This document shows positions 38,315-51,388 of a stretch of DNA of 64,000 nucleotides, piece by piece. Below the pieces are notes generated by a model. It ran no database searches and was not told the origin of the DNA. It worked only from the letters and a program-made list of their open reading frames with translations. Location: contig NW_024881324.1 in NCBI RefSeq assembly GCF_018691265.1, positions 9,055,730 through 9,119,729 on the forward strand. The letters run 5' to 3'. The stretch comes from Tyto alba (lineage: Eukaryota > Chordata > Aves > Strigiformes > Tytonidae). The first letter of the stretch is position 1. Every line of letters begins with the position of its first letter. The translations under genes and the position numbers were made by a program.

Positions 38315-38334
38315 TTTTTTTTTTTTTTTTTTTT
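38315..38334. repeat. Poly(T) homopolymer, 20 bases
   Basis: An uninterrupted T run preceded by TTTTG. No minus-strand retrocopy is recognisable beside it. Confidence 0.93.
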
Positions 38335-39769
38335 CAATGTGTGACTTCTCATCAGAAATAAGTATTTTCCTTGGGCTCACAGAAGTCGGTTTTTATGCAA
38401 TCTCAGTGTAAACTGAAATGATGGCCAAAGCAACAAAGCAGCAAAATCATCAAAAGTCACCTGTCAAAAGAGTATGTAACTGCTGGTAAAAGTCAATAAA
38501 TGCTGTGTCTTTTGTAACATTCTGGCATTTTGTAACAATTATTCCTCCTCAGTAATTAACAGATGACAGTTTAGTTTTAAAACAAGGGCCTTTTATAATC
38601 GGTGACCCATCTATGTGCTCAACCATCTGATCTGTCTCAAGGTCAGTGCCTTCAATAACTGGGTAAGAATTGCATCATCTGTCTTACTATAGGATGACAA
38701 TTACATCATTGATCTGAATGTTATCAAGAAATTCATGTTAGGTTACAATTGGGCAGATACCACAAAATTAAACTCCTGTTTGGTTCAACCCACATCCCCA
38801 TTAAGACTACATTATAAAACTATCAACTCTATTACTATTATTTGTATTAGAGTGAAAACTGAGAGCTAAGCAAAGATGAGGTGGAGAAGGTGCCATTGCA
38901 GCACGCCCTCTGCAAAGACAGAAAAGATGATCTTTGCTTTGAAGAGCTGACAGCAGCCTGAAGTGACAAGAGCAACACAGGGTGGAGGAAAGAGGTGTAA
39001 GCAGATGGCAGCAGACCACATGTTATTTCTGGAAGCTTTTAGTGGTGATGCAGTTTGAGGCAGTCACATGTTCACCTTCAACGGTGGTAAGTATTTCAAG
39101 CTATTGTAGTTTCCTCTGCCTGTGTCTCAGTGGAAGATGTGCAAATGGACAGCTCTTGGGTCTTCTGCTCCCCTGCAGCTGGTTTGGCAGTGAAACATGA
39201 GGCTCTGCATTCAGTGAGGAAGAGATCAGCTGAATGGGAGGAGAGTGAGCGAAGGTCCAAGCAGAAGAGAATAGAGATGAGCCAATTAAGAGTGAAATTG
39301 AGCAAAAGAGGCTCAGGGATGACGGAAAAGCTGTACCAAACAACAAATCAGCTTAGGGTAGAGGAGGTTTATATGAAGTTTGGGCCCAGAGTCTGCTTTT
39401 GCCATTGCCTCTTCTGGCTCAAGCCTTGAGGAAGGGGCAAGTCCCTCGCTCCCCCTTGGGAGCCTGTTACAGAGATGAAGCTTGCTCTGACCACCTTTGC
39501 TCACCCAGGGCTCAAGCAGCCCTCAGGAAAGGGTAACCCAAGCAGAGCTCCATTAAAATGCTTCAGCAAAAACACCTACAGTAAAATTCAATAGAGGGTG
39601 ATAACTCAACCATGGGGGGATATATAATATACAGTAGTACCTAGAGACACTGACCTACTTGGCTTCTGTACAGGCATACAGTGAATGACAGTTCCTGTCT
39701 GAAATACAAAGAGCAATACACAGAACAAGAGTCCCAAGGAGAGATAATACTAAGCCAACATTTTCACCC

Positions 39770-39920
39770 CTGGATACACTAAATTAGGTGCCAATCCATA
39801 CTTCGGGACCTACATAGCTGGCCCCTTTCATAGTAGTGCTGTCTGTGCCCAGAGGCCCATTAAATTGAAGTGGAGGGTTGCAGGCAACTTGCCTGCTCTG
39901 GAAATCAGGCCAGGACTACC
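39770..39920. repeat. Ancient amniote repeat relic (probable)
   Basis: TTAGGTGCCAATCCATACTT is followed by CATTAAATTGAAGTGGAGGG, TTGCAGGCAACTTGCC and GGAAATCAGGCCAGG. The order parallels a hairpin-forming old amniote repeat I recall (TTAGGTGCCTAA, CATTGAAGTCAATGGGAG, TTGCAGGTGCTCAGC, GAAAATCAGGCC). It is diverged, and the family is not named with confidence. Confidence 0.4.
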
Positions 39921-40699
39921 CAGATTTGATAGCTCTGACCTGAACAGTTATGGTTGTGAAATGAAGACAAGACTCTAGCACCAGCATGGAAATTATGTGA
40001 AGTTTCTAAAGCATAAATGAAATGTTGATTCTTACAAATACATAGACTGCAGCTTCATGTCCTGAAATGTCTCTGAGGGCAAGAACTTGATTTGGCCATT
40101 TAAAATGCTGGATTTTAAAACACTTGATTTTGCAGGGTGTTAATTCCATAATCTGAAGGACATGAAACCTTCTCTGTCTTCTACTGTCACATATATACAG
40201 TGGATATTTACTACCTATCACTCCATCTTCTCCTTATAAACACAAAGAGTGGTTTAACACAAGAAGTCAGTGAAAGCACAGCATCAGAGAAGAGATCGCA
40301 ATGAACTCACCTCAGAGAATAGTTCTTTTATTTCAGGTTAGGACAAGGTAGTTAATAACAGCTGTGTTTTTCTGGTAGGGCCCACTCCGGTATACCTCCC
40401 GCCAAGAGGCAGGCAAACTCACAGCCTTTGGAGTAAATAGTGAGGCAAGGTTTGCCTCTGTGGGGCTCATTACAGGGTAAGGGCATTACTCCCTTTTTCT
40501 TGTAATAAATCCTTGGTGTATTCACAATAACAAAAAATTACTTTCAAAGTTTTGTTTAAAGTACTTAAAGTTCAAAGTGTTCAATGCCTCAGATCACATT
40601 TGCAGCAGATTTAATAGGGTGGTGCTGCTGGTCTCCAGAAAGTACTTTTTACCCTTGCAGACTAGAAAATAATTACACACAGAGAGGCTAACTCTGCCA

Positions 40700-40745
40700 T
40701 CCCTTGTGCCAGGTTTATGCTGAAGTAACTCCACTGACTGATGAA
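40700..40745. repeat. Ancient amniote repeat relic, short (probable)
   Basis: GTGCCAGGTTTATGCTGAAG followed by TAACTCCACTGACTGATGAA matches half of an old amniote repeat motif containing GGAGTAACTCCATTGAAGTC. It is short and diverged. Confidence 0.3.
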
Positions 40746-43700
40746 ATTAAGAAGGAACGAGACTGCAATAATCTAGTATTGAATCGGGCCATAAAAAATA
40801 AAATCTGCTTTGTCAAAAATGTAGTCAACTCAAGAGATTTCTTTACTCATTCCCTAGCCAGAAAAGCTCTCCTATTTTTTCACATGAGTAATTTTGAAAA
40901 AGCAAGGCCTGTAGGATTCTGGGCTCTTTTTTTTGGCCTATAATGTTATACTCCCTGGGGAAGCTCATCACAAAGTTAAGTGCAAATTCCTCACAGGTAA
41001 TGGGAAATTAAAATACAATAGTAAAATAACCCGTCCATACAGCTTACCATGTAGCTTATCAAGTAGATAAATATGATGCTAAATAAAAAGTTAAATGCTG
41101 CCGCAGTTTCATGACTGCTAGCTCTTTATCCCTGTCTCAGAACCCAACTGTGTTCTGTGGAGGAGGAAACATGTCAGTGCAGCAAATTTTACCTGCAATG
41201 AAAAATAATTTATTGTGCCTAAGTGTGAAAAGCAAATTGATATCATCATCTAGGAGTTCATATCTCACATGGGTTGTTTCTGTAATTTGCCTTTCTTTTG
41301 TAAAGAACTAAGATTAGAATAACAATGCAAAAACTTGCAACTAAAATTAAATTAAGCTGGATTTCATGAAAAGCTGCTAGATAAGAAAGGTTGGAAGGAC
41401 ATATATGTACAGCACAAAAAGAAGTACAATATGATTATGAAAAATAAAAGTATTTCTTAATTGATAGTGAGATACCTTAGTCTCAGGTATCACAAAAATT
41501 CCAAGAAAAATAACCTTTTCCTCTCAAAATGTGTTTCTAGTAAGCCAGTTTGTTAACTTAAGAAAAAAGAAGGAAAGAACAAATGAACTGGACATTATTT
41601 CTTCTGCATTATCTGAAAGACAACTTGCACAAGCACAACTGAGGAGAAGGAGGAATAAACTGGAAATCTAAATAACCAAACTAAAAAATAAACTTTTATC
41701 CTGAACTACCTTACCATTGGGTCCTTTAAAACACATTTAAAAATACCATCACTTTTCTTAGCAACAAGGATTATAGTATTTGTATTTTGCTGTTGTAGCA
41801 TTAGCTAGCTAAGGTTAAGAAAACTCAAAAGGATGGGGTGGGACAAGGGTTAGGACAGGAATTGTGTACATCTCTGAATGTTCCCATTGCCTTACAACTC
41901 CCTCGACTGCGTAAGGATAGAAGACAAGACCTTTCCAACAACTGGTTTATGTCTGCTGTGGCAGATCTCTTCACTCTGCAGCCACTCTCTTTCCAGAGAG
42001 GTAAGATATAAAAGCCTGAGATCTTATTAGCCCATCAGCAAGAATAAACTCCAGCCTTTTACACTGCTGAAGTATTATATACAACTAAGGAGCCTCCCGC
42101 TACTCAAATCCACTGCCAGCAGCTTCCAATACACTTGCTTTCCACTCTCTCCTCTCTTTTTCCTACCTGACGTTTTCAGCTACCCCGTACACACTTTACT
42201 GATGCTCTAGCTCCCACCTCCTTTATCTTTCCAACACTCCACCTGTAGCTCCTTCCCACGTTACTTGGCTTTTCCATTTCTCTTCCAGACACTGGTTACC
42301 TTCTCCATGCTGATAATGTTTTTAATAATGGGGCCTGTTTTTTCAGTAACACCAAAAACTCCAAAAAACCCTAACAGGAGTCTATGGAGCTTATAAGTGA
42401 CTAAAGGATCACCTTTGCCTTTACTTCCTTTAGAAGGCAGGGCATGAAAAATACCATCAAAGGCACAGATCAAATTTATAAAAGCTAACTGGAATCAGTT
42501 GTCAGGACAGATGGCTTGACACCCCTTCTCATCCAGCTAAGCTTTGGGCTCACAGCACCTTGTTATTTATTACATGTCTTCAGAAAGAAGGCACCTTCAT
42601 CAGCATAAAACCAGGAGATCTTCAGGCTGAACGGAGTATGGAAAATGCTACCCAGCTGACTCCTGCAAGAAGCCTTCCCATATACAAGGGGAGGGGATTT
42701 AAACCTCACAGCATAAGAAAAAGAGGAAAAGAGGTGCAGAGTGATTAAGCCTAATGCCCTCAAATGAGACTGCAGGTTGGCAGCAACAACACAACTACAG
42801 AGTTCAGGGCTTCTTAGATCTTGGCTACATCAAGCTGTTAAGAGGAAAGCTTTTCTCCTTCCTCAGTCATGAAGTATGACAAAGCTGTAGAAGGCAGCCG
42901 TCCCTTCCGACTTAACCACAGACCTTGCTTAAATCAGTATGTATCACACCAAAGGCAGAGGAACTGTCCTCTGGGGATGCATTTTCTATTGAGGCTGGGG
43001 AGCTGGGCTCCTCTGGCTGCCACTTTTTAATGAGGTTTTCACCCTAGTGCGTCTCAACAAATAGCAATCTCCTCTCCCAAGTTAACCCTTCATCACCAAA
43101 TGCTGAACACACTGATGAAGATGATGAACAGTAAAACAGTGTAATAGCTTCATCGATGGCTGATACAGCAAGTGTGCTGCATTATTTCAGTGATAACAGC
43201 TTAGAGCATGAAAATTACTCTTTTCACCCTTTATTCCCCCACACCCTCAAAATAAGCTCCTTCCATTTGCTGATATGGCAAGAGTGATTTTCGGAGGGAG
43301 GGACCCTGGAGAAAGCAGAACTGCACACCGGTAGCCGTGAGCAAGAAAGAATTTGCCTTGCAAAATGGCCAGGCCCCTGAGGTCCCAAGTGTGACGGGGC
43401 ACAGACAGATATACTACAAACATGTTCAACAGCACAGAAAGGCGTATCGTGCAGGCTGCTCTAATGGCAATGAAAACTCAAATACGGCCATGTAACACTG
43501 TGAAAGCCTTTGGTGCGATGGGTGGGGGACTGGAAAAGGCCTTTTTTTTAAAAGACCAAGCAGGTAAAAGGGCACTCAGCACAGAAATGAAGGTGAACAA
43601 AGCAGAATCTGCTTTCAGAAGGACATTGATGCTCACTGTTTCTGGGGAAGAAGAGCTGTGCCCACGTTGGACAAAAATGTCCAGTTTGAGGATCCAGTCT

Positions 43701-46700
43701 GCTCTCGACAGCTCTTTCTCGCTGTCAGCAGCAGCCTGTGGCAGAACTACTGCTTGTGCTTTCTAGCAGCGAAAGCAGGACCGGGTGTATATTCAAATAG
43801 GTATTGATGCTACGTACTCTCAGTTTTACTCTCGAACAGCAGAAACTGGTGGTAGTCAGTAAAGGCTTGTTAAGCATATTCAAATGAAGGCAGAGCATGT
43901 CTACATGCAATTAATCATGATTTATTTGAAGGCACTTTCTTAGCACTCCCTTTTTCTGCTTCCTGAAACTCCAATTAATGAGGTCCAAGCCTCAATTTGA
44001 AACTGTTTTATATCATGTGTTGAAGAAAAATGATGGAAAAAAAGGGTTATTATCTAAACCAAGAAAGTGTTCTGGCAAAAAAAAATATTCTTTGCATCTC
44101 TGAGTGAAACAAATGTCTTAAAAAGAGAGGCTGGGCAAACTAGATTAAACAACTATAGCAACTTAAGAATTTGGAAGCAAAACAGTTTTTATATAATAAG
44201 AAGCTAAGTGGTGTTTCTGCCATCACTGCTATTAGTCCTCTACTTTCTACTGTTCTGTTTAATGTCCGCATGCGTTACAGTCTCAGAAAACAGATTAGTT
44301 AACAGTGTCTCTGAAGCAAAGAAGTGAGGAAATAAGCACGTCTGGTTTGTGACAAATTAGTTATTTTTGAATTTGTAGTTTGCCTGTTTAAAACATTTCT
44401 AACGGCCCTTTTGTATTTAGGAAGGAGAAAATCCACTTTTATTTTCCCCAATATTTCAAGTCAAGTGCTTAGCTACAAGAAAACCCAGGTCATTACTTAA
44501 AACATTTTTGTCCAATTTAGCAGGAGATGGCATTGGTGACACTGCATGGGTTTCACCCACCATATCTCACCTGTTGAAACAATCTGTCTTCTGTAAAGAA
44601 CTTCATCCCATCACGAAGGGTAGACCCTCTGCACCAAATCTTGGTGAACAAACCATAGCCATGGACCCAGCGTCCTCTGTACTCCAACATCAACCCAGAG
44701 TGGAAGCAACTGAAAGGGTCACAGGTATCCCTGAAAACTGAGGTGGGGAGCTGCTTTTATCAATATATGCTTTCACAGTGAGATTTCTAAATACTGCATT
44801 TTGACGTGGAATAAAAATCTGTATATTTTTTAAAATACTTTCCAAATACCTTTTCCTTATGTCAGTCAAACAAAATAGCTAGCTATACATAACTTGTGCT
44901 GTATAAGCATGTTCCTTTCATAATATAGTAAGTGCTTGGGTACGATGCTGGTTGCCACTTCAGACCCTAAGCCAGGTTTGTTAAAATCTGTCCAAATATC
45001 ACAGAAAAAAGATGAAGGAGCTGTGCTACAAATAGAGCAACTGCAGAGGCTACGGCCCTGCCCACATTCACTCTCGTGTATTTTTACACAAAGCCTAGCA
45101 CTGTATGATGTGGGTGCCAGCTATAGCTTGTACCATACTGCCAACAAAACAGGATCCAAAAACAGATAACAAGGAAAATTCTAGGGCAGTTTCTGTGTAC
45201 CATGAGGAACACAATTTGTTGGGTTTTTTAAGAATCACCATTGTAACACATTTCACAGACACTGAAAGTATGGATGCAAACAGCACTACAACCATCAGTC
45301 AGAAATTATTGCAAACTCATCATCTCCCAGACAGGATATTTTTCTCAGTAGGGCTCTGCTTCAGCTCCTGCCCCCACTACAGACAGTATCGTATCATAAT
45401 ACAACAGTGTCATGACAGGCTTATAAAGCAAGTTGGACTTGACTGTATGAACAAGGTTGTTCTACAGTCATGGACAAGCACTCCGTTCCAGCTCTGACAG
45501 AATGCACAATCCCAGCGCATACAACTTTAACACAGAAAAGCTTTTTGGGTTCATGGGCACTTGGGAAAGGCTTTATGAAGTAATTTTCCAGCAACATTTT
45601 GCAGCAGCAAGTTTGACTTACTTCTTTCCTCCCTCTAGGCTTTCTGAACCTGGAGAAACACTGCCTGGTTGTTCTCCTCATGCCAGGAACAAACCATGTT
45701 CTCCGTCACTTGAACTTACCACAGTAAACTTTTAGATACTGACACAAGAAGATAGAAAACAAAACAAAAAATGCCACAGAATCTCGTGGAAGAAAAACAT
45801 CTAAATTGTTTGCAATTTAAAGCCTTGACTTTCTACTTCATTAAACAATAACCAGATTTTATCTTGGCATAGAAATTTACAGCTTGAGCTGTACCTCCCT
45901 ACCGAACCAGCTGCAGACTTGTTCAATCATTCACTTCTGTAGGGGTTTGAAAGAATCAACAGTTTTGCAATCCTGCAAACATTTTTGCTTTTTATTTCCC
46001 TTTATTCCCACTGAATGACAGTGCGCTGTAGTAATGTGCTGCTTGGCAGAGATACAGAAGACCTAGAAGTCTACCCGTGTCGCTCCATGCGTATGCAGAG
46101 GAAACATCTCAAGAGCAATGGGACATACCCCTCCTGGCTCCCCTGGGGGCGGAGGCGCCGCCCCTGCAGCAGCCAGGGCCCTGCAGAGCTCGCGGGGACC
46201 CTGGGCTCATCTGTGCGGGGCTGCGGTGCCCACTGGCACCCAGCAAAACGGAGGAACACGGAAAATCAAAGCAAGGGTTTGAGCGGAACACGCAGTGCTC
46301 AGAGGGCTGCTGGTCCGAGGCTGGCTCTGAGCAAGCTGAGGATCAGGGCATGGGGTCATGCTAGAGAAGATCATCTCATAAGAAGTGCTTTGGGTGCAAA
46401 ACTTTGGGTTATCAAGAGTGCAGCAGGCCCCTGGAAAGAAGGGTGCTCGGGCCAACTGCAGATGTTTACTATGTTATTTATGTGCAGCTTTTTACCACGT
46501 TACTTATGTGCATGTTCATTAATATAAAGCAAATTACGATGCATCCAGGAGCTTGCTAATCCTTTCAATAATGTAGTGCAATGCCATAGCCCCTCAAACC
46601 CTAAAGTATCACACTGCAGTATTACTTTTTGGGATTCCATGTTGCAGTACAAAATGGAGGGTGGCGAAGGGAACATACAGTACTTTCATAGCAGATTTTA

Positions 46701-47053
46701 ATACTCTGGGTTACAGGCCAAAGAAACAGTTGGCAATTCATCTCCCAACCTGCACCCAGAGTGGTCACCAAGGAAACTTGCCCTCACTCTTCTGCTATGC
46801 CACCCGGATCGCACGCGCGGCACAGGCTGACACCTTCCTCACTACAGCCCCGCAGACAACACCAGCTTTCAGGCCAACCAAAAATAAGGACCCTTCAAGT
46901 GAGCCATACAACATATCACCATTTATTATCCATGATGGTTGCTTTAATAGCGTTATGCTGGGAATTCAGTTAACCCACCCCGCAGACTGGTTTTCAATGA
47001 TATTTAAGCCTCTGGCTTTTCCATCAAAGGTTTGAAAGACTTGGTGCTTTTTC

Positions 47054-47071
47054 TTTTTTTTTTTTTTTTTT
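47054..47071. repeat. Poly(T) homopolymer, 18 bases
   Basis: An uninterrupted T run, the first of several T-rich tracts between 47.05 and 47.47 kb. Confidence 0.92.
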
Positions 47072-47285
47072 CATTTTAATAACCATACGAGAAATGTCAC
47101 TTTACAAAATTTATGGCTGGCCCAATGGCAAGTCTGGGGTTGGTTTGTAAGATTCCTGACAAGCCTGGCTTCTTCAAAAAAATAAATTTAAAGAAAAATT
47201 AAGACAACACAGAGTAAAAACATTCCTAGCAAAAACAAGAAATATTTTTCCTCTCTCCAGAGATCAGGCTTACCACACTTTAGCA

Positions 47286-47465
47286 TGTACTGATTTTTAT
47301 TTTTTTTTTACTTGGAAAGATATCAGACAAACCTTCTTGGTCATTTTTTTTATTCTACTTTCTACTGATTTTTTTTTTTTTCTGGGTTGTTTTATTGCTT
47401 TTCGGGTTTTTTTTGTTTGGTTGGTTGGTTGGTTTTTTTTTTTGTCTGCTTTCCACTGATTTTTA
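47286..47465. repeat. T-rich low-complexity region with (TTGG)n and a degenerate tandem unit
   Basis: Long T runs are separated by short mixed sequence. A (TTGG)4 array lies at 47,417-47,432. The phrase YACTGATTTTT recurs at about 47,289, 47,364 and 47,455, and CTACTTTCTACTGATT / CTGCTTTCCACTGATT recur about 90 bp apart, which suggests an old tandem duplication of a T-rich unit. Confidence 0.75.
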
Positions 47466-49004
47466 AAGACTGTGACTGATAAATACTATCAATTTCAGTT
47501 AGTAGCTTATTCCTAATCAGGTCATATCACAGTTCACTGCCTGGGGTCCTGCCCAGCAAGCGACAGTGGCCCATCCTCCGTCCCTCGGTTGCCATAGATA
47601 CTCCTTGGTGACCTCCTGACACATTTACTTGGCTGGCAAACAGAAACTGTCATCGCATCAAGTGCCGGCCCCTCTTCTTCTCGTTGCTATTAATCCCACT
47701 CTTTTTCCTGGTGGCCCTGAGGAGATTGTTGCATTCACATCCACTCCCTGAAATCGCCGTACAGCTTCACGGCAAGGTCTGAGCCGCTCCAAGCATGCCT
47801 CCTGCAACTCTGATTTGGCAACTCACACTAACCCTGAAGCACATGCCGAACCCTCTTACAAGACATCGTGCTAGTGGAAGGCTCCAAGCTAGAAATCCAA
47901 TTTCAAGATCAAACCCAAATCACAAAGAGTTTTATTAGGTTTGGGATTCATTTCGGAAGTGCCTCAAATTTCTGTTTTAAATTATTCCTCCCAGCAGGCT
48001 AGCTTTCTCTTTACACTGCCTTCCTTTCCTTCTATGGCATTTTAAGATGTTTAATTCTACTATAACCTGGAAAATAAAAGGGTCACTAATACCTTCACTT
48101 GGTTTGTAGAGTTCGAGAACATCTGGATCCCAAAACTACAACAAAAGAGAAATTTTTAAAAAACCCACAACACTTGTACCAAGAAATCAAGGGTTTACTT
48201 TTCCTAAGATTATTCAAATTGCAACAAAGGAAAACTACAGAATATCAGAGTCTTCCACAGAATAAGTGATTCAATTTTCAATCATGGAAAAAGAACTATA
48301 TTTAGAAAGGCATAATACGTTACTTTTTCTTCTGGTAAATTCAGCAGAATTAAGAGAACCAGATGGCCAAATATCTATGGAGTATTCAGATCTATTACAC
48401 TGATGCAGAAATATTAGAGAGGCAGAAATCCTACACGTCTTGAGAGTAGCCTGTGCAGACCACATAATAACAAATGAGATCATTATGCGCAGCCTTGAAG
48501 CAAATGGTCTTTTGACTTTCAACAATTTATGTGTGCCATGGAATGTCAAGTTATTATCATTTTTTTCTATTAAAAAAAATTCCTGAAGCACTATTCCTAC
48601 TGATTTAGCACAGAGATTATACAATGAAAAACCTCTACTCCCAATAAATAATCATTTGGCAACTTCAGTGATCGCAGGATTTGAAAACGCTGGTGTTACA
48701 AAACATTGATTTACTATTTAAGTGCAAGTGAAAAACGAGAAGCACAGCTCTGACTCCCAGTCTGAAAAAAAGCAGCACACCCACCAAAGCATCACTGATG
48801 CAACACAGCAAAAAAACCCACCCCAGCAAAGGGGAAACATTATCGCCACTATAGCACTCTCTAGCAAAGAAAGCTTCCTGGACAAACTGCAACAGCAGCT
48901 CCACAGCATCCTCTCTCGATGGAAGGAGTTCCACTCATGCCAGTCAATGGCACTGAAGAGCACGTTTATGACTGTTGCTCAGGATTAAACCCATCCCAGC
49001 TCCT

Positions 49005-49215
49005 TAAACTGCGGGACGGAGGAAGGACGGCGCAGCGCCGAGAGCCGTAGGGTGGGACTTGGGAGATGCAGACTCAGCTCCTGCCTTGCCGCCCTCCGGG
49101 CCGGGACACGAGCCCACCTCCGGGCTTGGTTCGGCCATCTGAGCCGTGGAGGCACCACGTGGGGACAGAGACAGGGAAGCCCGAGATGCTCAGGTATTTA
49201 TTGACATGCCGCACG
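49005..49215. promoter_or_regulatory. Compact CpG-rich patch
   Basis: About seventeen CpGs lie within roughly 165 bp (GGACGGCGCAGCGCCGAGAG and similar) at high GC, with sharp AT-rich borders. The density is what one expects of a small CpG island. I see no TATA box, initiator or first exon with a consensus donor, so promoter function is unproven. Confidence 0.3.
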
Positions 49216-51332
49216 CAGACTCCCTAGATGGTGCCTGGAAAGTGAATCCTGCATTGCTGTATTCTGTTCTTCATCAGACAGATAACTAAAACTGGAGAGG
49301 GTGGAAGAAGGAACTGAGTAACTGAATTTAACATACACAATGAAATTCTGCCAACATTTCCACTTGAACAATCACTGTTTTAGACACACTCCAAAAATAA
49401 TAGCAGCTCTGTCCTAACTTTATGGCTATGGTTATGGTGACATTTTCAGTACCACCATGTTTCTGGAATGCAATCAGTGATTATTAAAAAGTTTTGTTAA
49501 AATAGTTTTGAGGTGAAAGCTAATGTTCTGTTTTCTGAGACTGCAAGCAAATGTGATCAGCACTGACATTAAAAGCATTTGAACTATGCAAACACTATTT
49601 TCTTCTATAAACACTAACAGGAAAGCACCTACCACTGCAGCCATGACTTGGTCTAGCTGATTACAAACTATTCCAAGCCCCATCTCTATACATTGTGTTA
49701 AAAATAAGGCAATGCTCTGCCTTATAACAGGGAACTGAAAAACATGATGACAACTAAAGAACCATATGAAACATAGGCTCTGCTTTAAAAGACGTTCATG
49801 GCGTGGAAGATCATGAACAGATTTTCTAATAGTACTTTCCTTTTTTCCCCCCACAAATTTTAGTATGAGAATGTCCTACAGTGACACATCCCTCAACGGA
49901 TTTCCCTCTTGCTTGCCCACAAACTGTCCAGCCCCCACAAAACAACGGATTGCACATGTCAGCCCAACTAATTAATTCAAGTTTACAAATAGCTACCCAA
50001 TCATTGAAGGATATGTACTTACACAGTGCTTTCCCACACACATTTTACTTGTGTATTTTATGTTTAGACAGCCTAATATATTAATCAGTGTGAAAAGGGC
50101 AAGAACGCTAAATTAATTAGACAATTTATACCTGGTTCAAGACCTTTTTACTTGTCTCAGGAGTGTAAAGCAGCATTTATGTGTATGAAGATCAAGATCT
50201 AGGATTTATGCAGTTTATATTACTGGTGGGTTTGACTTCAGTGGTTACAGCCCCCAAGAAGGAACGAATCTGTTTTTATAGATATAGTTACAGTTCCAAA
50301 GGCCACAAGGTTCTTCACTCACTAGAGATCTCATTCTAGAAGACACCAAATATGCATTGAACCTTTTAAGCCCTGAGTAACTCTCCCAAGAACACCACTT
50401 GACCGGGCCTTAAAGATGGAAACAGTCTTAGAATGACTTCAAAACACGGTCTTTCTGCCCTGGCCCCACCCCCTTTTTTTTTTTTAATTCCCCTTTCTTT
50501 TTTCTCCACAGTTCATATATCTTTGCTCAATTCACTGAATTGAGGTTTACAACATGAAAACAGTGTCATGAAACTCAATTGTGATTAACTGGCAGTAACA
50601 TCTCAATTATAGCCAAGAAAAAAAACCACTGCTTGAAACTCAACTATTTTTATCTACACATATGTGATTACACGCAACTTCTTTGACATCAGATACGCCG
50701 TGCATTCTGTGCACACCGCTGCAGCTTCAACTACAAATTTATATCTGCTTAACCCTTTCAAACACAAACAAACTGTTATACTAACAAATAAAACCAAAAC
50801 CAGGAAATCAACCCCCTTGTGGTTTCCTTAACTGAACTACAGCATCTTGCCCCATGCAGGGGAAACCTCAGCGTTTGCGTACCTGTGAGTTGCTTTTTAC
50901 GCTTCTGCAGTTAATTCAAACATCTTCTCCATCCGCATCAATCAAGCTGTCACAGGCTAGGCATGCCAATGGCTCACCCAGGGACAGCACAGCAAGTATC
51001 TCGTCTACAAGCCTACATACTCCTACACAAACCATGTGCAGATAGGTTAGTTACGAGTGGCCTTTGGTACACATTTGGAGAAACCTCTGAATTCCTGTCT
51101 CTGTGACGCAGTACATGAAGTGCTTTATCACATGCACTCTGTACACTTGACACCAAAGCTGGCTGGAAAATAGCTGCCAGCACTACCCTTGGCTCCACAC
51201 ACGTTCCCATGGTCAACAATGTCTCGTAGCTGAAGCCACATGCTCCTTCTCAGCAACACATGACACCTCACCCAAAATATCAGCCTGTAAGGGGAAGGAT
51301 CAGCATTGGCAAGACAGGGGACTTGGGAGGAT

Positions 51333-51388
51333 TTGTTGTTTGGTTGGCTTGGGTTTTTTTGGCTTTTTTTGGTTTGTTTTTTTTTTTT
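51333..51388. repeat. T-rich tract with TTGG motifs
   Basis: TTTGTTGTTTGGTTGGCTTG is followed by T runs separated by GG, GGC or G. It resembles the tract at 47.4 kb. No parent element is recognised. Confidence 0.85.

Noticed and set aside
46015..46527. 170-codon plus-strand open frame
   Set aside because: It lies in a GC-rich patch where stops are rare by chance. The translation is Arg/Ser/Gly-rich with no motif.
49474..49854. 126-codon hydrophobic minus-strand frame resembling a membrane protein
   Set aside because: Phe/Leu/Ile richness is expected from AT-rich DNA, and there is no signal peptide, motif or supporting splice site.
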